From Shewanella psychropiezotolerans (GTDB lineage Bacteria > Pseudomonadota > Gammaproteobacteria > Enterobacterales > Shewanellaceae), in NCBI RefSeq assembly GCF_007197555.1, contig NZ_CP041614.1:2348001-2412000 (forward strand): DNA of 64,000 nucleotides, in the 5' to 3' direction. The notes under the pieces were generated by a model, which worked only from the letters and a program-made list of their open reading frames with translations, had not been told where the DNA came from and did not search any database. The position numbers were made by a program, and so were the translations under genes. Positions 28,956 through 38,591 of the stretch are shown one piece after another. Numbering within the stretch: the first letter of the stretch is position 1; the number at the start of each line of letters is the position of its first letter.

Positions 28956-31640
28956 ATGAACTCAATGACCTTAACAGCAAAAGCAGTACGCGTTGGCTTA
29001 TTAGCCGCAGCAACAACAAGTGTAGCATTTTCTGGTTTAGCATTTGCTGAAGAGCAAGGTGATGGTGCAAAAGTAGAACGAATTTCTGTCACAGGCTCGC
29101 GTATTAAGCAAGTTGATATGGAAACATCATCTCCAGTTACCATTATCAGTGCAGCTGATATTGCCATGACAGGTGAGAAGACAGTCGCTGATGTACTAAA
29201 TAACTCGGCGATAAACAGTTTTGGTTCATGGCGTGGTATGTCTGGTTATGGTTCAGGCAGTAGTGCTACCAGCAGTGTTAATCTTCGTGGCCTCGGATCT
29301 TCGGCGACATTAATATTGTTAGATGGTCGTCGTATGCCTGGTACAAGTTCAAGTTCAGGTGCAACTGCAGATACTTCTCAGATCCCAATGGCAATTGTCG
29401 AGCGTATTGAGATTCTTCGCGATGGTGCATCAGCAGTTTATGGTTCAGATGCTGTTGCCGGTGTTATTAACATCATCACTAAAAAAGATTTTGAAGGTGT
29501 TTCAATTGATTTTAGTACAGAACAACCAAGTGTAGATGGCGGCGATGCAAACCGTTTCTCACTTGCAGCAGGCTACAACACAGATAAAGGTAATGTGACA
29601 TTCACTTATGAATATTACGACACTAAAGCTGTGATGGATAAAGATATTTGGGCATTAGATGATCCTAATTATGAAGGTTATAGCTCATTCAGCTCAGTTC
29701 CTAACGGCTATTATGACACTGGTAAGCTTGATGAAAACGGTAAGCCAATTTATGACTTCTATACCAACTCAGAGATGTGTGATCAGACTGAGAATGTAAC
29801 TGATTGGCATGATGGAGAAAATAATGGACGTTGTGGTTATAGTTATGGTGAAGTGACTAAGTTATTCGGTGATGTCACTAGAAACTCTTTTATGACTACT
29901 TTTGATTACGAAGTGACTGAAAATATCCAATTCCGTGGTAGGGGGTCTGCGACGTTAACTGAAACCAATACTCGTTATGCTGCAACGCCAGTATCTACTA
30001 ATTACCCAGTGATGGGTGCTGATAATCCTTATAATCCTACTGATACTGATATGACCCTCTACATGCGATCAGTGCAGACAGGTGAACGCGATACGCTAAC
30101 AGAAGGCAATAATTTTGATATTTTAGGTGGATTTGTTGGTTTTGCTGATATCGGTAATGGTATTGATTGGGAGCTAAACGCTCAACATTCTTCATCAACT
30201 ACAAATTCTTTTAATTATAACTTAATTAATGACAGTATTGTTCAAAGTGAAATTGATACAGGTAACTATGACTTATTTAATACATCAGGCATGAGTTACG
30301 AAGATTGGAATTCTCAAATGACTGATCTGTATGGTAAGGCTGCTCATACTGGGGTTTATCAAGGTAAATTTGATAGCACTCAATTTGACGGATTAATCTC
30401 TAGCACTTTGATAGAAGGGGACAGTGTTGTTGTTGCTGCAGTGGGTGGTCTAGAGTATGAGATGATTAACTTCTCGCAGGTAAGTGATCCTGAGTCTGCT
30501 GCCGGGATTATCTCAGGTGGTTCAGGTGGTGATGATGTTGATGCAGAGCGTACCCGTCAAGCTGCATATGTTGAGTTTCAAGTCGGATTACCTGCAAATG
30601 TAGATTTGTCTGCGGCATTACGATATGAGCGCTATGAGCAAAATGGTAATACTAATAATGGTAACCAAGAGTCGACATTTGACGCTGTGGTTCCCAAATT
30701 AGGCCTAAGCTGGCGTCCTGTTGACTCGCTGTTACTTCGTGCAAGCTATGGTGATTCTTTCCGTGCGCCTAACATGGGTGAAATGTTTGCTTCTGAGGCA
30801 TTAAGTTTCGAAAGTACAATGGATACGGTTTGGTGTGGTGATAATACAGATGCAAACTACTGTCGTTCTACTCAGCAGCACAAGACACTTTACGGTGGCA
30901 ACCCTGACCTAGAGGCTGAAGAGGGTAATTCCTTTACCTTGGGTGGTGTTTGGAATGCAACTGATGCATGGAACATAGAGCTTTCTTATTACAGCATTAA
31001 ATATGATAATAAAATTGAAATTGTTGATGTAGCAGATCTTGTAAAAGAAGAGAGTGAAAACGGTGGTTCTGAATTTATTAAACGTGGCCCAGACGGAAAA
31101 ATTCAGACAATTCACAGCCAGTATCGTAATTTAGCTAGTGTTAACACTTCCGGTATTGATTTTGTGACAGGCTATAATTTAGAAACTGGTGTCGGTGATT
31201 TTAGCTTTAAAGTTGAGATGACTAAGATTCTATCTTTTGAAGAGCAACAAAAACCAGATGCTGAAATGGTTGAATGGGTTGGAGAAGTAGGAAGACCGGA
31301 TCTACGTGGTAACTTCATGGTTTCATGGCAGGGTGACAACTTCCAAGCAGCTTGGAATACCGTATATATTGGAGCTCAAGATGCTGATTTTACCAATGAC
31401 TACTACGGCAGAACTGATACGGGTTATGAGTACGCAGATCGTCCAGACTACTTCAAGCATAACGTACAGGTTAGCTATTATCATGACTGGAATGGTTCAT
31501 TAACTCTTGGTGTTAACAACTTATTTGACGAAGAAGCACCAAACGACTTTGCCGAATACCGTGATTATCGAGATGCAGATACCGGATTATATGATGTGCT
31601 AGGTAGAACTTACTTTTTGCGCCTTAATCAGAAGTTTTAA
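28956..31640 (+). CDS. TonB-dependent outer-membrane receptor
   Basis: The 894-residue receptor has a signal peptide (MNSMTLTAKAVRVGLLAAAT through about residue 34, ending AFA), then the plug motif VERISVTGSRIK and SSPVTIISAADI near 60-72, NLRGLGSSATLILLDGRR, and IEILRDGASAVYGSDAVAGVINIITKKDF. The C-terminal barrel ends with a final Phe (GRTYFLRLNQKF). It would import a large or scarce ligand across the outer membrane with TonB energy. The ligand is unknown; Cys residues in an extracellular-type loop (near 275-292) are a detail. It is transcribed alone and ends with a terminator; an AraC-type gene follows on the same strand. Confidence 0.92.
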   Translation: MNSMTLTAKAVRVGLLAAATTSVAFSGLAFAEEQGDGAKVERISVTGSRIKQVDMETSSPVTIISAADIAMTGEKTVADVLNNSAINSFGSWRGMSGYGSGSSATSSVNLRGLGSSATLILLDGRRMPGTSSSSGATADTSQIPMAIVERIEILRDGASAVYGSDAVAGVINIITKKDFEGVSIDFSTEQPSVDGGDANRFSLAAGYNTDKGNVTFTYEYYDTKAVMDKDIWALDDPNYEGYSSFSSVPNGYYDTGKLDENGKPIYDFYTNSEMCDQTENVTDWHDGENNGRCGYSYGEVTKLFGDVTRNSFMTTFDYEVTENIQFRGRGSATLTETNTRYAATPVSTNYPVMGADNPYNPTDTDMTLYMRSVQTGERDTLTEGNNFDILGGFVGFADIGNGIDWELNAQHSSSTTNSFNYNLINDSIVQSEIDTGNYDLFNTSGMSYEDWNSQMTDLYGKAAHTGVYQGKFDSTQFDGLISSTLIEGDSVVVAAVGGLEYEMINFSQVSDPESAAGIISGGSGGDDVDAERTRQAAYVEFQVGLPANVDLSAALRYERYEQNGNTNNGNQESTFDAVVPKLGLSWRPVDSLLLRASYGDSFRAPNMGEMFASEALSFESTMDTVWCGDNTDANYCRSTQQHKTLYGGNPDLEAEEGNSFTLGGVWNATDAWNIELSYYSIKYDNKIEIVDVADLVKEESENGGSEFIKRGPDGKIQTIHSQYRNLASVNTSGIDFVTGYNLETGVGDFSFKVEMTKILSFEEQQKPDAEMVEWVGEVGRPDLRGNFMVSWQGDNFQAAWNTVYIGAQDADFTNDYYGRTDTGYEYADRPDYFKHNVQVSYYHDWNGSLTLGVNNLFDEEAPNDFAEYRDYRDADTGLYDVLGRTYFLRLNQKF

Positions 31641-31661
31641 TCTATCAATCTAATTTAAAGC

Positions 31662-31692
31662 TAAAAACCTCCGCTTGCGGAGGTTTTTTTAT
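31662..31692 (+). terminator. Rho-independent terminator after the receptor gene
   Basis: AAAACCTCCGC and GCGGAGGTTTTTTT pair around TT, 22 bases past the receptor stop. Confidence 0.9.
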
Positions 31693-31831
31693 GCCTGATT
31701 TATGGCCGTACGTTGAAGCGACTTTCAAGGGGAATCTCCAATATATTAGTGAAACCCTCAAAAATACCTTTTCAACAGACGTTAATTCTTATACAAAATA
31801 GCTCAAGATAATAAAAAGAAGCAGGTTCTAG

Positions 31832-32857
31832 ATGAAACAGGCTCAGAGTTATAAGCCGAACATGATGGTGGGGGATCAATCTTATCCGGCCTATCAATTA
31901 CGTAATGTACTGGCTTATCTCCGTCAGCATTATGGTGAAGAGGTGGTTGAGCTATTGTGCTCTCAAATAGGCGTCGGTGAGCAAGAGTTAGCACATCAGC
32001 AGGTCATCTATGTGTGGCAAGCTGATTTCGCCATGGAGTTTCTGCAGACATATACTCAAGACGCCGAAATTGGTGCCAAAGTGGGTCATCAATATTCGGT
32101 GGAAGATTTAGATTTTTTACTGAGCTTTTTTAGTCGCTGCGATACTATCGGCGACTGTTTGCAGTTTGTACTGACGCATCCTGAGCTTGTTGGCAGCTTT
32201 ACCGATACCTTAGTCAGTCACGAAGATGGCAAATTGTACGTTCGCTGGTTAAACACGGGAAAAATCAAACCTGAACGTTACTCATGTCAGTTTCAACACA
32301 GCGTTTGTGGCTTGTTGACTGTGGGTAAAGGCTTGGCCGGCCAAGCCATCTTAGCCGATAAAATATTGTTGACTGAAAGACAAAGAGATGCCGAGTTCTT
32401 ATCTTCGGTTACTGGGGCTGAGGTGATATTTGAGGCTGAATTTAATGAATGGACGATAGATCATAAGTATCTCTCACTTCCTGTGACTTACTGTTTCGAC
32501 AAAAGTAATACCAATACGACTTCAAATCAGCAAGTTTCTTATATCCAGGTCTTACTCGATGAATTGCGTCAGTCTTTCCCGGACTGCCCAAATATGGATC
32601 AGATGGCAAGCAGTCAGAATATCAGTAGTCGAACCTTACGTCGTAGAATCTCACAATCAGGTACCAGCTATCAGAAGTTGGTCGATCAGGTTCGCTGTCA
32701 GGCTGCCATCGGCTTGATTTTGTCGGGTCAGAAGAGCGTAGATGAGATAGCTGAAGTGATGGGGTTTGGTGAAGTCAGCCACTTTCGACAAAGCTTTAAA
32801 CATTGGCTGGGTCATCCACCCGGCCATTTCCTGCGTTTGAATGAGAAACTCATTTAA
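31832..32857 (+). CDS. AraC family transcriptional regulator
   Basis: The 341-residue regulator has an N-terminal ligand-type domain like that of the OruR/ArgR-like AraC subgroup (arabinose-binding-like region with YSVEDLDFLLSFFSRCDTIGDCL near 89-111), and a C-terminal pair of helix-turn-helix motifs: MASSQNISSRTLRRRISQSG and VDEIAEVMGFGEVSHFRQSF. The HTH_18 signature is intact. It sits between the receptor gene (same strand) and the diheme lipoprotein gene (convergent), so these are candidate targets by position only. Inducer unknown. Confidence 0.88.
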   Translation: MKQAQSYKPNMMVGDQSYPAYQLRNVLAYLRQHYGEEVVELLCSQIGVGEQELAHQQVIYVWQADFAMEFLQTYTQDAEIGAKVGHQYSVEDLDFLLSFFSRCDTIGDCLQFVLTHPELVGSFTDTLVSHEDGKLYVRWLNTGKIKPERYSCQFQHSVCGLLTVGKGLAGQAILADKILLTERQRDAEFLSSVTGAEVIFEAEFNEWTIDHKYLSLPVTYCFDKSNTNTTSNQQVSYIQVLLDELRQSFPDCPNMDQMASSQNISSRTLRRRISQSGTSYQKLVDQVRCQAAIGLILSGQKSVDEIAEVMGFGEVSHFRQSFKHWLGHPPGHFLRLNEKLI

Positions 32858-32878
32858 CTATTAACTATTAACGATGAA

Positions 32879-32907
32879 AAACCCTAGGTCCTGGTACCTA
32901 GGATTCA
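32879..32907 (-). terminator. terminator of the diheme lipoprotein gene
   Basis: CCTAGGT and ACCTAGG pair around a six-base loop. On the minus strand the stem is followed by GTTTTTC, 16 bases past the lipoprotein stop. It may also slow transcription from the AraC gene. Confidence 0.65.
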
Positions 32908-32917
32908 GCCTTTAGTC

Positions 32918-34120
32918 TTACCATTGGCAGTTGCCTAAGGATGGAGGCAGAGTATCGATCCAGTTTTTTATGATTGCTACCGCTTCGGTGTGAGTTAAAC
33001 TTCGGCCTAAGGGCGGCATCCTGTCTTTAGGCTCACTGAGCTCTTGTCTGTAGGCTAATATCGAGTGTTCACCATCACCCGGGACAATATCGTAGGATAA
33101 GCCTTTAGCGCCACCATCCCAGCCTGGTGGCTGTTTGCATATGCCGTATTGGTAGCTGGTGTGGTCGATATTAAACCCTAATCTGAGTCCTGAGATACTG
33201 GCAAAGCCTTCGGCTCTGTGACAGTGGGCGCAGTTGATATCTAAGTAGCCTTTAACCCTAAGAGTGAGGTCGGCGTCGGTATCGAACAGATTGGGTGCAT
33301 GAGTTATCTCTTTTGCGGCCCCGCTGGCAATGTCATCAGTATTTGGTAATCCTGTGAGCATGGAGAGCTCCTGCCACAGGGTTAATTGATTTATGATTTG
33401 GCCTTGGTAGTTAATATCGTGATTGAGTAGGTGGGCCTTGAGCCCTATTGGGCTGATAGTACTGTTGCCGTCACGATTTAGTTGGTGGCATAACTTACAT
33501 TCCGCACGGCTGGGAACATGGTAGTCGAAGCTTTCTGTCTTGCCTTGGTGGTTTAAGCTATGAGGGATGTCGGCTCCGGCTTGAATGAGAGTCGCTTTGC
33601 CGTCTTGCCACAGATAGGGCAAGGTGGTCCAGCCAGTTGCTCTTCGGATCAGCAATCGGGTTTCGATCAATACTTCATTTTCAGCGCCGATGACTTGAGT
33701 GTCATAGGGCATGGAGAAGGTCTTAGCCAATACTGTGCCTATGGGAAAGTCGAAGGCTTCACTGGGATGAAAGCTGGCCTGTTCGCCCTCTGGAATGAAG
33801 ACAAACCTGTGCTTGTTGGCGTAGTTGGTAAATAACTGGGTCGATAATTGGTACAAGATCCCTGGGGAAACCGGGCTCGATGTTGGCGTGCTCGGATCGA
33901 TAAAGAGTCCGTACTGAGCTAAGTCATCGCAATTTTCAGTTAACAGGGCATCCCAATTGATGGTACTGCTGCCAAGCTCACACACTGATATTGGCGAGGG
34001 GGGAGTAGGCGTTGTAGGTGTATCTGTTACTGGGTCTTGTTGGGCATTTGAGTCACTGTCTGAGCCGCCGCAGGCAGTTATCAGTGTGATGATCAATAAA
34101 AGCAGGCTCGAGTTTTTCAT
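32918..34120 (-). CDS. diheme c-type lipoprotein of the HNE_0200 (TIGR03806) type
   Basis: The 400-residue product has a lipoprotein signal (MKNSSLLLLIITLITACGG, Cys17) and a single extracytoplasmic domain. Conserved parts are INWDALLTENCDDLAQYGLF, YQLSTQLFTNYANKHRFVF, DFPIGTVLAKTF and ETRLLIRRATGW. Two c-type heme sites CxxCH are at 208-212 (CKLCH) and 297-301 (CAHCH). These are the marks of the TIGR03806 family, which often occurs as a pair with a beta-helix protein (TIGR03805). The same domain forms the C-terminal part of the larger protein at 34494. It may move electrons in the periplasm; its substrate is unknown. Confidence 0.82.
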   Translation of the reverse strand: MKNSSLLLLIITLITACGGSDSDSNAQQDPVTDTPTTPTPPSPISVCELGSSTINWDALLTENCDDLAQYGLFIDPSTPTSSPVSPGILYQLSTQLFTNYANKHRFVFIPEGEQASFHPSEAFDFPIGTVLAKTFSMPYDTQVIGAENEVLIETRLLIRRATGWTTLPYLWQDGKATLIQAGADIPHSLNHQGKTESFDYHVPSRAECKLCHQLNRDGNSTISPIGLKAHLLNHDINYQGQIINQLTLWQELSMLTGLPNTDDIASGAAKEITHAPNLFDTDADLTLRVKGYLDINCAHCHRAEGFASISGLRLGFNIDHTSYQYGICKQPPGWDGGAKGLSYDIVPGDGEHSILAYRQELSEPKDRMPPLGRSLTHTEAVAIIKNWIDTLPPSLGNCQW

Positions 34121-34205
34121 AGCTGCACCTATAACTTTGAAATATTTGGAGTTATACCGATTTTTTAAAAGAAAAGGCCGGGGTTAGCCGGCCTTGTTTG
34201 AGTAT

Positions 34206-34467
34206 TACCAATCGGTATAAGAAAGTGGCCAACTCAGAGTTATTTTTGGCTGCGTAATTCAAGGCGGATGAGTGAGGGAATGGTGATCCCTTTTGAACTC
34301 ATTCAACACAGAAGTAGGCTGCCAAAACACTCCTGAAAGGCGAGTTTTAGCACTTCCGATACGGCGTTAACGAGCTTAAACGTAGAATAACTATGTTCCT
34401 CACTCGTTGCCTTGCCTCTGAAGCGCTAAACTCTCGCTGAGTGACCACACCTTTATACCGATTGGTA
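34206..34467. mobile_element. MITE-like element with terminal inverted repeats
   Basis: This 262-base non-coding element begins TACCAATCGGTATAA and ends TTATACCGATTGGTA, a perfect 15-base inverted repeat; imperfect pairing extends to about 30 bases. The interior has no open frame. A truncated relative lies at 15583-15724, and short end-like sequences occur at 5804, 34153 and 46060. A flanking target duplication, if any, is only TA-like and not convincing. It sits between the two TIGR03806-type genes. The autonomous parent is not in this window. Confidence 0.75.
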
Positions 34468-34493
34468 TAAGCTTATAGTGGTAAGCTCAGCAG

Positions 34494-37133
34494 TTATGGT
34501 GAACAAGTCGCTACAGGTAGCCTTTTGATCCATTCATGGATAAGCGCAACACCTTCACCGTGTGAAAGACCTCGGCCAATCTCAGGCATGCGATCACCGG
34601 GGAGATTAGTCTCCATTCTGAAGTGTAGGATAGAGCTTTCCGGGGCTGTTGGCACGATATCGTAACCCAGCTCTCCACCGCCATAGGCGACGGGAGATTT
34701 ACAGGTGCCGTGACCGTCGGAATAAGGTCTCCAATATTCCAGTGTGAGGCCTGTGTTGGATGCGTTGCCTTCGGGACGATGACAATGGGCACAGTTCACA
34801 TCCAGATATCCCTTAGCCGTGTCCATCAGCTGCTCATCGGTTAATGACGCTAAGCCTGTTTCATCGCCATCTGAATAAGCTGGCACAGCATCGATAGTCG
34901 CCACATCGGGGGCACCTTGGAGTATGCCTGCAGACTGCCACTTGAGTAACTGGTTCATGGTGCCATCGGCATAGACATAGTCTTTATTCAGGTGACGCGC
35001 CTTAGGACCTATGGGTACGAAGACCGCAGGACTGTCGGCATCGACCTTGAACTGATGACATTGTTTACAGTTGTTCATACTGGGAACGACGTAGTCGAAC
35101 GCTAAGGTTTCACCATTATGGACTATCTGCTTACCTTGAATGGCTCCGGCCTTGGCGAGTACTGCATCAGATTGCTCCGAATTATACACGTAGGGCAGGG
35201 CTGTCCAGCCTGTTTCACGGCGAATAAGCAGACGAGTTTCGACCATATCCTCATTTTCGATGCCACGTTGACTCGTATCAGCTGGTAATGCGAAGGTTTT
35301 ACTGATCACTGTCCCTACAGGGAAGTCCATGCTTTCCTGAGCCGAGTAATTAGCTATTTTGCCTTCGGGTACAAATACGAAACGATATTTACTCGAGTAG
35401 TCGGTAAACAGTTGTGTGTTCATATCGTAGGGCATGCCAGCTGAGTTGGCGCCAGTAGAGGGATTTTTCGCATCGGCAAATAAGTTGTAATCTGATAGCT
35501 TGGGGCAATTGGCACCGAGCAGGGCATCCCAGTTAACCTCAGATCCCGAAGTTTCACACAGAGCCAGATCACCGTCACCGACTAGGCCGCCTTCACCTTC
35601 ACCTATACTGCCGCCGCCACCGATTAGGATGCCACCATCACAGCCAGCGACATTATCGTCGACACCACAACCAAATATCTGATCACCAAATGTCACCGTA
35701 TGAACCGGCAAGCTGACCTGAGCACATTTTAGTAGATCTGTTTGTGTCGACTCAAATAAGACATCCGCAATACTGGCGTCTGTGTTGTCATTGGCATAAA
35801 GGCGGCCTATGGAGACATCACCATTATTACTGGCACAGACATTATCACTGCCGTCTGCGGCAAATGGCGTCTCTTGTAGGCCTAAATAAGCCGCAGTGCC
35901 ATTATTAGATAACATCTCGCCCAAGCCATCATAGAGTACGCCTGGGAATTGACCATGGGTGAACAGGTAAGCCTTGATAATATCGTCGATAAGGTAACCG
36001 TTGGGTTTTTTACCGTAACCAGTGATCACATTATCATGAAGGTAGATGTTTCTTGGAGTCGGTCTCCAGCCATCTTCGATGGGTTGGTTTTCCTGGCCGT
36101 AACTCGCCACAAAAGCGCCCATATCGGGTTCGGCGATAAAGAAGCTGGTAATGGTGACAGCCATGGTATCGTGGTTAGTTATTTCGTTGTTGAAGATCTC
36201 GACATTATCAGTAGACAGGATGATCATACCGGTTCCGGGTGGAACGATATGGACACCAGCTGGGTTTGCAGAGGCATTGGCAAAGTTCTTGGTGTTGTTA
36301 TCATAGATCTTGTTATTGAAAATTCGGACACTAGAACCGTATCTATGGTTGTTGATCGGTAAGTCGAAGACTAAAATACCGCCGGTATTGCCCATGGCTT
36401 CGTTGCCGTATACATCGGCATATTTTGAGTTTTCAATTTCGATACCTGCCACGTTTTCTTTGGCGATATTGTTTCGAACCACTATGTATTGAGACTGACC
36501 TACATAGATACCTGCATCGGCGCTGCCTCGTACATAGCTATCTTCGATGAGGATGTTTTCACATTCGACAGGATAGAGGCCGTAGGCTCCGTTGCCTTCA
36601 TCTAACTCGCCTTCCCACACGGTAGCGAGTCGGCGTAAGATTATGCCATTAGTGTTTTTAAGCTTGATACCATTGTTCTTGGCTTCGTTGACCGACATAT
36701 CCTGAATGATAATATTGACGGCGTTCTGTACGAAGATACCATCACCGGAAACAGACTCGGAGAAGTCTAGAACGGTTTCATTCATACCGTATCCCATGAT
36801 AGTGATGTTCTTAGCATAGGTACCATCGCCGTCCACATCGCCATCGAACAGCAAAGTAGATGCAATCTTGAAATTACCTTTAGGCAGTACAATCACATCG
36901 TTGGTTTGCGCATTGATCAGAGCTTCCTGAATACGGATGGTGAGGTTTTCACCATCCTCAATCATGATTGCGCCTTGTGGAAAGCTGGGGGATGGATCTG
37001 GGCTCGGCACGACAGTGCCTTTATCTTCTTCAACAACTGGGTCGTCATCATCCGATGAACAACCAGCGATACTTAGCGCGACGGCACTGGCCACTAAAGT
37101 TGGGATTAACCAAGATGGTTTCTTGTTGAACAT
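34494..37133 (-). CDS. fusion lipoprotein: parallel beta-helix (TIGR03805-type) + diheme domain (TIGR03806-type)
   Basis: The 879-residue product starts with a lipoprotein signal (MFNKKPSWLIPTLVASAVAL then SIAGC; Cys at about 25) and an acidic linker. Residues about 55-340 form a right-handed parallel beta-helix, with repeated turns such as GIKLKNTNGIILRRL, NILIEDSYVRGSADAGIYVG and VRNNIAKENVAGIEIENS. A Gly-rich linker (near 500-525, GGGGSIGEGEGG) leads to a second domain from about residue 526 that aligns closely with the neighbouring 400-residue lipoprotein, including CKQCH (689-693) and CAHCH (781-785). Such protein pairs are known, sometimes fused, with unknown function. ATG 37133 has AGGAGA about 5 bases upstream. 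A role in oxidising or binding a polymer at the outer surface is inference only. Confidence 0.85.
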   Translation of the reverse strand: MFNKKPSWLIPTLVASAVALSIAGCSSDDDDPVVEEDKGTVVPSPDPSPSFPQGAIMIEDGENLTIRIQEALINAQTNDVIVLPKGNFKIASTLLFDGDVDGDGTYAKNITIMGYGMNETVLDFSESVSGDGIFVQNAVNIIIQDMSVNEAKNNGIKLKNTNGIILRRLATVWEGELDEGNGAYGLYPVECENILIEDSYVRGSADAGIYVGQSQYIVVRNNIAKENVAGIEIENSKYADVYGNEAMGNTGGILVFDLPINNHRYGSSVRIFNNKIYDNNTKNFANASANPAGVHIVPPGTGMIILSTDNVEIFNNEITNHDTMAVTITSFFIAEPDMGAFVASYGQENQPIEDGWRPTPRNIYLHDNVITGYGKKPNGYLIDDIIKAYLFTHGQFPGVLYDGLGEMLSNNGTAAYLGLQETPFAADGSDNVCASNNGDVSIGRLYANDNTDASIADVLFESTQTDLLKCAQVSLPVHTVTFGDQIFGCGVDDNVAGCDGGILIGGGGSIGEGEGGLVGDGDLALCETSGSEVNWDALLGANCPKLSDYNLFADAKNPSTGANSAGMPYDMNTQLFTDYSSKYRFVFVPEGKIANYSAQESMDFPVGTVISKTFALPADTSQRGIENEDMVETRLLIRRETGWTALPYVYNSEQSDAVLAKAGAIQGKQIVHNGETLAFDYVVPSMNNCKQCHQFKVDADSPAVFVPIGPKARHLNKDYVYADGTMNQLLKWQSAGILQGAPDVATIDAVPAYSDGDETGLASLTDEQLMDTAKGYLDVNCAHCHRPEGNASNTGLTLEYWRPYSDGHGTCKSPVAYGGGELGYDIVPTAPESSILHFRMETNLPGDRMPEIGRGLSHGEGVALIHEWIKRLPVATCSP

Positions 37134-37481
37134 AGCGTCTCCTGCTTATTTTTATTATTCCTTCCTTAGATTGCACTGACGTACCATATATGCAATGTGA
37201 AATCCGGCCAACAAGTTGTTAACATTTTATCGTCAAAGTTTGTTGTGGGAGTGTCAAACAGGCGTTTAATATTTTATCCATATAAAACAGGGTGAAGCAT
37301 GACGAAACTAAACGCAGGAGTTGGATTAGATTAAATTTATTGTTTTCACGCTAGCCTGTATATATTTGTAACTAGTGCCTTCTATCAAGGTAAACCCGTA
37401 TAAAAACATAGATGAGCATTATTTAGATCGTTGTATCTCTGGGGGAAAAGGTAGTGACCTATCTAGTCGATAAAACCAGGT
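37134..37481. other. intergenic region upstream of the fusion lipoprotein gene
   Basis: About 350 bases hold the promoter of the fusion gene, which runs leftward, and the downstream end of the EAL gene. I see no convincing promoter hexamers, operator or terminator. Confidence 0.5.
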
Positions 37482-38591
37482 TTAACAGGCTTTAATCTGA
37501 GAGATGTTAGCAAAATCCTTAAAATTAATTTTATCAAGTTTAATTGAAAAATCTTTTATATTAAGAGGTTTATCAAAATAATAACCCTGAATCTGGTCAC
37601 AGCCAAGTGAAGATAAATATTGATATTGCACCTCTGTTTCTACGCCCTCAGCTACCACTCGCTTTCCTAGTTTATGGGCCTGCATGATGATAGCTTCGAC
37701 AATTTTACAGGTGTCCTTGCTCTGAGGCAGTTGGTCGATAAACGACTTGTCGATTTTTAGCACGTCACAGGGAAATTGCACTAAATAGCTTAGGGATGAA
37801 TAGCCAGTACCAAAATTATCGACTGAGATATGAATATCGAGATCTTTGAGGTGATTGAGTATCTTAATATTTTCTTCACAGCGCTCCATTAACAAGCGTT
37901 CAGTTATCTCTATTTCGAGTTTATTGCCAACCACCTGATATTTTCTTAGGGTACCTTGAACACAGGAAACCAGATCGCCTCGCTGAAATTCTCGGCTTGG
38001 GATGTTGACTGAGATCACCGGGACTTCAAGACCCTCCTCTTGCCATTGGCTGATCTGATTAATGACCTTGTCTAGTATATAGCTATCGAGCTTTAGGATC
38101 AGATCGCTCTGTTCGGCAACCGGAATAAACTCATTTTTAGGATGGTGCCACCTGATCAGCGCTTCTGCACCTGTGACTCTCTGGGTTTTTACATCTACTT
38201 TGGGTTGATAGACCATATGAAAATCATCATTAGCTAGGGCTAGCCTGATCTCCTGCTCTAGATATAATCGCTTCTGAGCTTTGGCTGTCATCTCATGGGA
38301 GAAATAGATAAAGCTGTTTTTACCATTTTTTTTGACCGATAGCATGGCGGTTTGGGCATTGCTGATTAAAGTTTCACTGTTTCCGGTGAATTGACTGTGG
38401 TAGCAGATACCAATACTGCAATAAAGATAGATTTCGTGGTTATCAATCTTTACAGGTATAGTGCTGGGTCTAATTATTTTTTCGGCAACAATTGCAGCAT
38501 CAGATGCATTCTCTATAAAGTCAAGGTAGATAGCGAACTCATCTTCACCCACTCGGCAAAGGGCATCGTTACTCCTGATGATAGATTGCAA
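37482..38591 (-). pseudogene. truncated GGDEF-EAL protein, probably decayed
   Basis: The 369-residue frame starts at a TTG inside a GGDEF domain: only its C-terminal part remains, with GEDEF (15-19) in place of GGDEF. The EAL domain follows, with EALIRW (143-148), VNIPSREF, EITE, KIDKSFI and EGVE. However, DDFGTG reads DNFGTG (258-263), and the loop after HHPK lacks about eight residues. Upstream (38592-38640) fragments in different frames still resemble the missing part (QFKII, DNR and HDRGD), which points to small deletions. The protein, if made, probably does not cut c-di-GMP well. Confidence 0.7.
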
